From: Trichosphaerium sp. ATCC 40318
Taxonomy: Eukaryota; Discosea; Flabellinia; Trichosidae
Length of the DNA stretch: 53,037 bases
Direction: 5' to 3'
NCBI GenBank assembly: GCA_038496445.1
Contig: JALMLS010000509.1
Location: forward strand, 1 to 53,037
Of the stretch, positions 45,655-53,037 are shown piece after piece. The notes under the pieces are model-generated. The model was given only the letters and a program-made list of their open reading frames with translations. It ran no database searches and was not told the origin of the DNA. Positions within the stretch are counted from its first letter, which is position 1, and every line of letters begins with the position of its first letter. A program made the translations under genes and the position numbers.

Positions 45655-46425
45655 TCATCCATAGGAGCAATTTGAAGAATACAATTTGTGACCAGAATGT
45701 TTAGAATATTTCCCTACCTCTACCACTCCATCGCTTATTTTGTAATTGAGGCATCTTGTATTTTTAGAAACAAAGATACGGTCAGTTTTCTTTTGAAGAC
45801 AGCTTGCTGTCTCATCTAAAACCAAGCGATTCAAACAAACAGCGCCTTTTGTTTCATCAACAGTAAATGTTCCTATCTCTACTGTTGTACCGTAATAGCT
45901 AGAACCACTTTCAATCCTCAAAGTAGCGAACATTGAGCAAGAACCATCAATATCTTTCTGAGAAACAAGTCTTTGATCGATCAGATATTCCCAAATATGT
46001 GGTGATGGGTATTGCGGTCCTCTCCATCTGATGCAGACATAAATACTCTCAAAAAACTCGTGTATTTTACCCTTATTTCTTCCACGCTTCCACACTCCTT
46101 CTCTTGGGAATAGGTGTTGTTGAGGTTGAACAAAAAAGTTCACAAGCCAGAGATATCCAAAATCACTTGTGTAGATTCCGTTAATACAGCGAAGAAGTGA
46201 CAAACTCCTTAGAGCGGTTTTGTCTTCTATGAGCTGGATAATAGATCTCAAACGCCATGTAGGAGACTTCAAGGATAACAATTGTTGCCAGAAAGCACTG
46301 TTGTTTTTGTGCTTGGTGTAAAGTTGTTTTGTAGTCATGAGCAAATACTTGACATCATTGAAGTCACATTTTGTACAAATCATACAAAACACATCTGAGA
46401 CTAATGTACTTATTATGTCACTCAT
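45655..46425 (-). CDS. Intronless F-box-like protein, unknown C-terminus
   Basis: 256 residues. The N-terminus resembles a diverged F-box ('LVSDVFCMICTKCDFNDVKY', 'NNSAFWQQLL'), then 'LFPREGVWKRGRNKGKIHEF', and a C-terminal part with alternating beta-like segments ('GTTVEIGTFTVDETKGAVCL'). No catalytic motif. It may pair in type with the ORF at 50116-50898. Confidence 0.6.
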   Translation of the reverse strand: MSDIISTLVSDVFCMICTKCDFNDVKYLLMTTKQLYTKHKNNSAFWQQLLSLKSPTWRLRSIIQLIEDKTALRSLSLLRCINGIYTSDFGYLWLVNFFVQPQQHLFPREGVWKRGRNKGKIHEFFESIYVCIRWRGPQYPSPHIWEYLIDQRLVSQKDIDGSCSMFATLRIESGSSYYGTTVEIGTFTVDETKGAVCLNRLVLDETASCLQKKTDRIFVSKNTRCLNYKISDGVVEVGKYSKHSGHKLYSSNCSYG

Positions 46426-47476
46426 ACTTTGTTTAACTATTAATAACTTGAAGTTTCTTTATTTCGTTTGAGAGGATTTTGATAAATATAAAAGCTTCAC
46501 TGGCACTTGATACAACTGCTGTTGTGCTTGTACAAAACTAATAATGAACCTTCAAAGAATGTAAGAGAATTTCATTTAATGCTTTTTAACAACGTATCAT
46601 TATTAATCAAGAATCACAGAATATGACAATACACTCCACCGTACTTTTGGGGTAATAGCTAGCAGCTTTCGTACTTTCGTGTTTTATAATTGTTGAAATA
46701 AAAGGGACCTCCCTTTGAGGTTGCAATAAAATACAAAGTCATGGCAACGAACCTTAACAGCACATCAACAAGTTACATTAAAAAATATCTGTACAACCAG
46801 TTACCTTTGTCCGAGAAAAAATGAGCAACCTAGTGTGGTATTTGGTAAAAGTACTAAACATCTAGTACCCCTTGTTAAAGCTCGGGAAGTGGTAAAAACA
46901 GCATCTCAAATTCAGATTCTTACTTTTTGCTGTTTAGAAAATTCGCTTCATATTCAACCACGTTTTTTTGGTTAGCCAAGCTGGAGTTGTATTTATTCAT
47001 CATACTATTGTTTTATTAGTAGAGATGCACAGTGAACGTGTCCCACGTCATCATACTTGAAATCCCGCAAATACTTCGTGTGAAATCATTCATGGGGTTT
47101 CTGTTCAGCCGCATTACTTCGTTGAACTGAAGGCTGAAAATGTGTGACGACAACTTTCTTCGTTCCAATGGGATGGAGGATTTCTCCAGGGAGTTCCTTC
47201 GTATTTAGAGCGCTCATATCTGCATTGCAAATGCAAGCAGTATAGCGCAAAAAAACACTTTGGGGCACGCCACGCTATCACCTCTTTTGCTTTTGCTGCC
47301 AGATTATGGTGTTTGCTTCGCGTGTGAACAAAACTGAGCTAACATTGCTCTAGAATTACTGCCTTCGCCATCAAAGGAAGGAATTATGATGCATATTTTT
47401 ATAGTTAGAAGACACTCCTACGAGCACACTTTCAATGAAGCAGTTTAAAAACAAGGTTGCAACAAGTTATTTATTA
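46426..47476. other. Gene-free stretch
   Basis: About 1 kb with no supported gene. A 60-codon minus ORF (47086-47268) has no motif or partner exon. Confidence 0.4.
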
Positions 47477-48779
47477 TTAAGCGATATGTTTTATGGTCTC
47501 AGCAATGCTTTGAGCCGAGCTCTTATCACTATACGCTTCCACCACAAGTAGTAACTCATTTATGTTTGTTTTACCTTTGCGAAGTTTAATATCTGCTTTT
47601 TTTCTGGAAATAATCATGTATGTCACTTTACATCGCATTTTCTCCAAGTCTACGATAACTACCCAACCTTTTGCATACTCCACTTTTTTAGAAACAATAA
47701 ATCTACCCATATTAGATCCAAAATGCCAATCTGGAGGTATAACAAATCCTAATATTTTTGAAGAGTCAGCGACACAAAAGAAACCGCAAAGAAAAGAATG
47801 AAGTTTGCCTTACCATCAATTTCAGCAACAATTGGTTCTACAAGATGCACGTGTTTATCTGCTGGTCTTAGAGAATCAAAGCCTATCTATACCGTATTAA
47901 TAAACAAACAACAATGATAGGCTTGTAGTTGGTAACAGAATAAACGCTGATATGATTGTTCTGACTTGAGGAACTTTAAGAGTTTGTGGAATAACAACCG
48001 TCGCAGCAATCACATCAGCGCTAATTTAATTACCCACGTCAGGCCCTACCAACTACCAAAAGAGTATCGCACAGTGCCGGGATCTGCTAAATCGCCTAAC
48101 TTGCAATTGGTCGCATTATATAAACCTAAACATTAATAAGAAAATTGAACTTGTAATATCACTCACGTGCCAATAAGAGGATAACGTGAAATGCCAAGGC
48201 GTTCTGTGCCATCTGAAACATCGTCTTCGAATAACCATCCTAGTTTGACGTCAAAAAAAGGCAACCAACTTCATGAACAGTGCATGACTATTTTTTTTTT
48301 CAATAAGTGTCTAATTGGCACCTTGACATAGTATGTGGTGGAATTCGCGATCATCTAAGGCTGTTGACACCACTAGATCCAAAGACCACTCCAAATCGTC
48401 CATATCTCTTGGTGGCTTCTTTATATTCGCAATTCTATCGTTTTGAGGTATTTTGGACTCCAAGTTGTACGCTTGGTTAATTTTCTCCATTACCCACTGT
48501 TTCCATTCCCAGTCGCCAATGAGTGATGTTTTACGCGCATCAGACGGATTTAGTAGTGTTGTAGCGTATACCGATTTACAAACTCTAAACGCATCGCCAG
48601 ATCCAGAACCTGACGCTCGTGTTACGAAAAACGTCTAAAAAATTAATGGAAACGAAGTTGGTACCAATAAACACTGAATTAGACACTTCAAGAGTTGGAC
48701 ATCGCTCTATTCTATCAAACGCGAGTGAAACTTGCATCTCTACTCTGCATTTATCGGCGGCACTTAACTTAACATTCAA
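47477..48779 (-). CDS. Unrecognised multi-exon gene
   Basis: At least seven exons join in phase on the minus strand. In order: 'DKCRVEMQVSLAFDRIERC'; 'TFFVTRASGSGSGDAFRVCK' to 'DLEWSLDLVVSTALDDREFH'; 'GWLFEDDVSDGTERLGISRY'; 'LADPGTVRYSFG'; 'DVIAATVVIPQTLKVPQ'; 'RPADKHVHLVEPIVAEIDG'; and 'VIPPDWHFGSNMGRFIVSKK' to the stop at 47477. One donor (48170) reads GCACGTG, and one intron seems only about 29 nt. I do not recognise the family. The start is not located; the first visible exon lacks an ATG. Confidence 0.55.
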
Positions 48780-48986
48780 CTACCACGCTGATTACGTGAA
48801 GTGTGCTTGAATTTACTAGATTTGCCTTTTGCATTTTTATTCTGCAATCACAGCAACTCCTCTTCACAAAAAAAGTACGTAAATCACCACTCGTCGTTTT
48901 ATTAGTTAGTTTCTTTCACAAACCCTAAAACAAGCTTTTATGCTTCCAGTTTTGATTCACAATCTTATAATTTGCTTAGTACCATC

Positions 48987-49608
48987 ATGGCAACTTGGTC
49001 AACAGGTCTATTTCACGTTTTCGCTGATTTGGAAGTCTTGTACGTACCCCAAAGAGTCTCATTTAGTTGTTTTAAACACTCGTATGGTTTGTTGCACGAG
49101 AGTGTGAGTTCTGTGCGCTTTCTCAAAACGACGAAGTTCTCTGTTTGTTTATTTGCATTTTCCGTCGCTTATATAGTTTTTTCTAGCCTATACGGTGCTC
49201 TAGCCCCACAATGCTTGGCAGTTGAAAACAAAATGAAAATCGAAAAACCGGAACATGGTGAGGGAAATGGTCCCCTAGGTGCGTAGATCAACGGTATTAT
49301 CAGTAAACAACGCTAACGATGTAAAACTAGGAACTGGTATGGTACAAGACGATATGTCCCGTCTTATCTCTTTTGTCCTTTGCTACTGCATCCCTTGCGT
49401 TCGTGTATGCTGGAGAGGATCTGTTCGCGAAAAATACGGTATTGGCGGAAGTTTTGTTGGTGATCTTGTTTCAGCGCTTGTTTGCTGGCAAATGAGCATC
49501 TGCCAAGAGGCTCGTGAGATCAAGGCACGCAACGGTGGACTTAAAGCTGCCCGCGCTTCAAACCTACCTGAATTGACACAACCTTTAATGATGACTGATG
49601 ACAACTAA
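48987..49608 (+). CDS. PLAC8/cornifelin-family Cys-rich protein
   Basis: Three exons. ATG 48987 gives 'MATWSTGLFHVFADLEV', then after an intron 'FLYGALAPQCLAVENKMKIE', and after a second (GTGCGT...CTAG near 49280-49330) 'CYCIPCVRVCWRGSVREKYG', 'SFVGDLVSALVCW' and 'SICQEAREI'. This is the PLAC8 pattern: W-x-x-G-L-F, LYG...C, R-x-K-Y-G-I-x-G and C-Q-x-x-R-E. Members sit at membranes and in plants affect cell size or metal transport. The paired-Cys spacing is looser than usual. Ends at TAA 49608. Confidence 0.85.
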
Positions 49609-50115
49609 ACGTTCACATTTTTTTTTATCATTACGGATACTGTATAATTTATTACCCATCGGTCTTAATAAAACCATATTAAACCAACTTCTCCCTTTCT
49701 TCGAATAGCGAATAAAATAACCTCACACGGCGCACGATGTAGAATACAAAAATAAGTTGCAGAGAAACTCATTATAGTCAAGTGTTGGATGTTACCAGCG
49801 TAGGAGCTATCATTATTTGTACAAAGGGCTCCTATGTCAGATTGACGTGCAATAACGCAATGTTGTTTTAGTGCTCCACTCAACATACTTCTCCGTTACA
49901 AGCCCTTGTCTTCTACATTTGTTGTCATTGGTGGATGCATTAACTCGTCTATCGAAATCGCGTATGTAAGACAGTGTCACAATCTAATATGAGGTTTATT
50001 GCAATAATCACTGTTTTCACAACAAAATACATTGTACTACCCGTACTATCTATTGGCACGTGGCTTTGCGCACTTACTGTAGTTTTCTCAACAAGAAAAT
50101 GATGTGCACGTGACG
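49609..50115. other. Converging intergenic region
   Basis: About 500 bp, no supported gene. CACGTG near 50057 and 50106. Confidence 0.4.
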
Positions 50116-50898
50116 TTATTGTTCTGATTTTCTCCAAAAAGACAAGGAAGCAAGATGTGATGATCGGTCTGGAAATATTGTTAAGCTTCTAAGCACGTGT
50201 TCGTAACCGTTCACAACGGTTATATAGTCATCTTCTGCTTTTATCAAAGCAATACCCGCTCTATTAGCTGCTTTGACTTCCAACAAATAGCATCTAGGTC
50301 CCAGTTGAGGCCGTTCAACGAATGTCGTCACATAACCGTTTGTGTTAGGGTATATACTGTGTCCATCTTCGTAATACTTGTGAACTTCACCAGCCATACT
50401 CTCAGGACCAAATGTGTCATATGTACACTTCCATGTCCCAACGAGAATATCCAATAGCCTGATTACCTTAAATCTAAACTGTTCAGATGTCCCATACTCG
50501 TTGTACAATCGTGACAAGTCTGTAGGATCGATTGGTACACAAAGTGCCGTTAGTAATTGTAAAGATTTGAGGGATTGCAGTAGATCTAGTTGTATGGGCT
50601 CGTAGAAGTCGCAGTATGATATATCAAGAGATGTCACGCTTGTTTTCCACAGATAAGTGCAAAGTACTTTAAAATCTATTGGTTCAGGTTCAGGAGCTAT
50701 GTACACGCGTTCTACATGTTTACATTGCTTAAGAAGTATCAATGCACTGTGACTGACGATAATCTCGTTTAGAGTTTCTAAGACACGCATTGAAGCTTTT
50801 TTAAGCGCTTTACATGTAACTTGAATTGCCAGGTTCATTTCTACGTCTAAAGCTTTGACAATCTCATATTGAACATCGAAGGGCATCATAGAGAGCAT
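50116..50898 (-). CDS. Intronless F-box/LRR-like protein with unknown C-terminus
   Basis: 260 residues. The start 'MLSMMPFDVQYEIVKALDVE' resembles an F-box helix, followed by LRR-like 'SVTSLDISYCDFYEPIQLDL' and 'LQSLKSLQLLTALCVP'. The C-terminal half begins 'LVGTWKCTYDTFGPES' and has beta-strand character ('GYVTTFVERPQLGPRCYLLE'), reminiscent of small beta-barrels. No enzyme motif. Confidence 0.6.
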   Translation of the reverse strand: MLSMMPFDVQYEIVKALDVEMNLAIQVTCKALKKASMRVLETLNEIIVSHSALILLKQCKHVERVYIAPEPEPIDFKVLCTYLWKTSVTSLDISYCDFYEPIQLDLLQSLKSLQLLTALCVPIDPTDLSRLYNEYGTSEQFRFKVIRLLDILVGTWKCTYDTFGPESMAGEVHKYYEDGHSIYPNTNGYVTTFVERPQLGPRCYLLEVKAANRAGIALIKAEDDYITVVNGYEHVLRSLTIFPDRSSHLASLSFWRKSEQ

Positions 50899-50947
50899 GT
50901 TGAGCGTTAGTCGTTACTTCACGTTAAAATGACTTGTTGTGACTTAC

Positions 50948-51077
50948 CTGTTGGCGTTTTTACAATCCTGCAGAACCACGCCCGCACATAACTCCATCAA
51001 TAACTTGAGATACATAATCTTGCTCTTCATCTCGTATGGGTCAACACGTGATATCGAGACATACTCGGTTTCAAAAA
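50948..51077 (-). pseudogene. Orphan internal exon beside repeat boundary
   Basis: A TTTTTAG acceptor, a 130-nt open frame ('EYVSISRVDPYEMKSKIMYL', 'KLLMELCAGVVLQDCKNANR') and a perfect GTAAGT donor are present, but no in-phase partner exon follows before the ORF at 50898 and the inverted repeat begins about 75 bp upstream. It looks like an exon cut off from its gene by the rearrangement. Family not recognised. Confidence 0.4.
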
Positions 51078-51223
51078 CTAAAAACAGTCACAATGCAAAG
51101 GCCTAACTGGTTGATATGACGCTGTATGCTTGATCGATTAGATTGGTGATTGCAAAAAATGGCAAAAAGACGCGGTTTTACCGTTTCTTCCACTCGGACT
51201 AGTACGCTACACTAATCGAATGA

Positions 51224-51616
51224 TCACTCAATCATCCACAACGAACGATACCAGATCTGGCGGCGTAGCGTGTGGTGCTTGCTACGACGTCTGACTTGGT
51301 ACAAGGACGGTTTCTTTGGCGGAGCTAGCTTGCCTTCCAAGCGTAGTCTCTTTCTAAGAGCCTTCCTTTTTGCGTATATATTGGGGTTTTTCTTGTGAGT
51401 CGCGGGCGCTGCAGTCTCCAAAGATTCTAAGAAGACTATCAGCTGGCTTAGAAGCACACCTGACGCTCTCTTCATTAAGTCATCAAATGACATTAAACCC
51501 TCATCAATTGCCTGGAGTAAGCGGTAGAGAAGACTTAATATCAGTTGTACACTGAAGAGGAAGAGATTGAAAGATTGCTCTAAGGAGAGTACTGGAACTA
51601 TACCAAACATATACAT
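51224..51616 (-). CDS. Orphan 130-aa ORF, copy 2
   Basis: Same ORF as 8624-9016 with one Val-to-Leu change ('SLLYRLLQ') and one silent change. Start, stop and length are kept. It lies just downstream of the broken NAA35 copy in the same direction. Confidence 0.55.
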   Translation of the reverse strand: MYMFGIVPVLSLEQSFNLFLFSVQLILSLLYRLLQAIDEGLMSFDDLMKRASGVLLSQLIVFLESLETAAPATHKKNPNIYAKRKALRKRLRLEGKLAPPKKPSLYQVRRRSKHHTLRRQIWYRSLWMIE

Positions 51617-52591
51617 AATACGTTTTTATTGTGTCTATAAATGTTGCCAAATTTGTTTATAAACCCTTAAAAAGCAATCGAAATAAATTGTGGGATACAC
51701 TTCACAGAAATATCCATTTTAATTACTCAATTATGGATAATGCACATTTACAAACGCTTGTAAACCCTTGTGGTTGTTACTTTAGGGTGTGAGAACCGTT
51801 TTGACGATTTTTTGGATCGCAACATGTGCTTCTAAACGAGTACTACGTCCGATTTTATATCGAATGTAATTTTAGTTGCTCCACCGCGTTACACCGGTGC
51901 TAGCAAACATTTGGTGCCTTCGTTCTACAATACGAAAAGAAGCTATGGTGGATATTCGGTGAAATGAGTTGCAAAAAAAAGTAGAACGACTATACAAATT
52001 TGTGAAACGAACTGGTTTTTTCTTCCATTTTTAGGTTAGCAGGTGTCGTTTCGTTCACAGTCGCTTTAAAACTGCTTTTGTCAAGATCTCTTGGTAGATA
52101 ATTTGTAACGGTTAAATAATATCTTGACCACAACATACTTGGTCGTAGTATCAACACGAGTAGACACAAATAAATGGTACTAGAATTCAAAATGTCGAAT
52201 TCAGCCAAGAATAATTATGAAAGCCGCTAAAAGGTCGATTCAGAGTCTCCGCGTAGTTGTATGGAATAAAGCATTTTATCGTAGTTTGATAGAGTTTCTT
52301 AAAATATGTCTAAAAGCCTCCTAACTATCACGAGATGCATTTAATATATAGTTGCAGGTCATAGTGATTACTTTAAAGGCGCTATGAGGGTTCTACTCTT
52401 TTAAATATTCAAAAAAGTAATGTATTTTACGCGGCGCCACTAGTTGCGATTCTAATTCTGTTTATTTTGTTACTTTTTTTTTCTTCAGCAGTTGGTTCCC
52501 ACGTAATTTCTCGTACACTGGTTGCTTGGCTTGTTTTTAACAAGTGTAATTACAGGCCAATGAGGGTGACCATCGAATGAAAATTTTGCAG
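51617..52591. other. Intergenic part of right repeat arm
   Basis: Diverged counterpart of the left-arm flank, including the former NAA35 C-terminal codons after the frameshift. No other coding signal. Confidence 0.5.
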
Positions 52592-53037
52592 TCATGTATC
52601 ATCCTTCAGTTGCTTGTTATGTGGAAGCTTAGACAATCCGGTGTAGTTCGTGTGAGCGACCTAAAGCAACCAGTAAGCTGTTGAACAATGACAGAAACTC
52701 AAAAGAAAAAGAGTTTAACACTCTTAAAGACATACCAACTTGACACGCTTGATGGTGTTCTTGAGTGCGTCTGGTGTATCAGCATGTGAATTCAACTCGT
52801 TGAATCCCTCTAAAGCGAGTTTGTAAGAATCCAATGAACCTCTGAAGACGTCTTGAAGCTGAAGCAGAAGTTAGAAAAAGTGAATAGAGCAATGTTTTAA
52901 AAAGTTACCTTAAATGACTTAAAATTGGTCCCTTGTTGCTTGAACCCAAGCCTCAGAAGGAGGATGAGGAAGCGTATAGAATGCTGAAAGCGATGATAAA
53001 AATTCATTTGAGGAGAACCAAACTTAAACTAAAGGAG
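52592..53037 (-). pseudogene. Partial, frameshifted NAA35 copy
   Basis: Reads the last exons of NAA35 on the minus strand ('FKLQDVFRGSLDSYKLAL', 'VAHTNYTGLSKLPHNKQLK'). One T is missing relative to the intact copy just after the GAT-GAT-ACA codons, so translation hits TGA at 52592-52594 and loses about 45 C-terminal residues. A second single-base deletion lies nearer the original stop. The upstream part is outside the window. It is a pseudogene unless the deletions are sequencing errors. Confidence 0.75.

Larger units (their letters stand above)
51153..53037 (-). repeat. Right arm of large inverted repeat (truncated by window)
   Basis: Reverse complement of 7186-9086; see the left arm. It carries a copy of the 130-codon ORF and NAA35 3' exons. 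The arm continues to the last base of the window, so its true length is unknown. Confidence 0.95.

Overview
The window comes from the nuclear genome of a compact, AT-rich microbial eukaryote. Genes sit close together on both strands. Many are cut by short GT-AG introns, mostly about 40-70 nt, often with a GTACG or GTATG donor. Clear eukaryotic orthologues (NTMT1, NAA35, CSTF1, GALE, a TBC RabGAP, a syntaxin-type SNARE, PARP, PLAC8) fix the kingdom. Three surface-type proteins carry Pro/Thr/Ser linkers of the 'SPTxSPT' kind common in stramenopiles, and one is a receptor-like kinase. A stramenopile-like protist is my best guess, with low confidence. All exon structures were read by eye from reading frame, splice sites and family conservation.

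Left part (1-9086): the 3' part of a PARP-like ADP-ribosyltransferase gene with a C-terminal receiver-like domain; then NTMT1 (minus) and NAA35 (plus), divergent and about 120 bp apart, both acting on protein N-termini; then a 130-codon orphan ORF. The 3' half of NAA35 plus this ORF (7186-9086) recurs inverted at 51153-53037, so a roughly 42-kb segment is bounded by inverted copies.

Middle (9087-31531): TBC-domain RabGAP, intronless GNAT, secreted repeat (beta-solenoid-like) protein, receptor-like tyrosine-kinase-like kinase with two carbohydrate-binding-like modules, four-EF-hand protein, YbjQ-family protein with a mitochondrial-type presequence, and a long minus-strand gene whose exons join in phase into RNA ligase + BRCT + WGR + PARP. 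Then an F-box/SUKH protein, an orphan basic ORF and CSTF1.

Right part (31532-51152): a second GNAT, a membrane protein with an NHL-like/EGF ectodomain, an intronless 543-aa membrane protein, a MORN-type repeat protein, an F-box protein fused to about seven membrane segments, GALE, a Qa-type SNARE with Asp at the zero layer, an F-box-like ORF, an unrecognised multi-exon gene, a PLAC8 protein, another F-box-like ORF and an orphan exon next to the inverted-repeat boundary. The right arm then holds the ORF copy and a frameshifted NAA35 3' copy cut by the window end.

The most remarkable item is the RNA ligase-PARP fusion at 21143-25150. It would put strand sealing and ADP-ribose signalling in one polypeptide.
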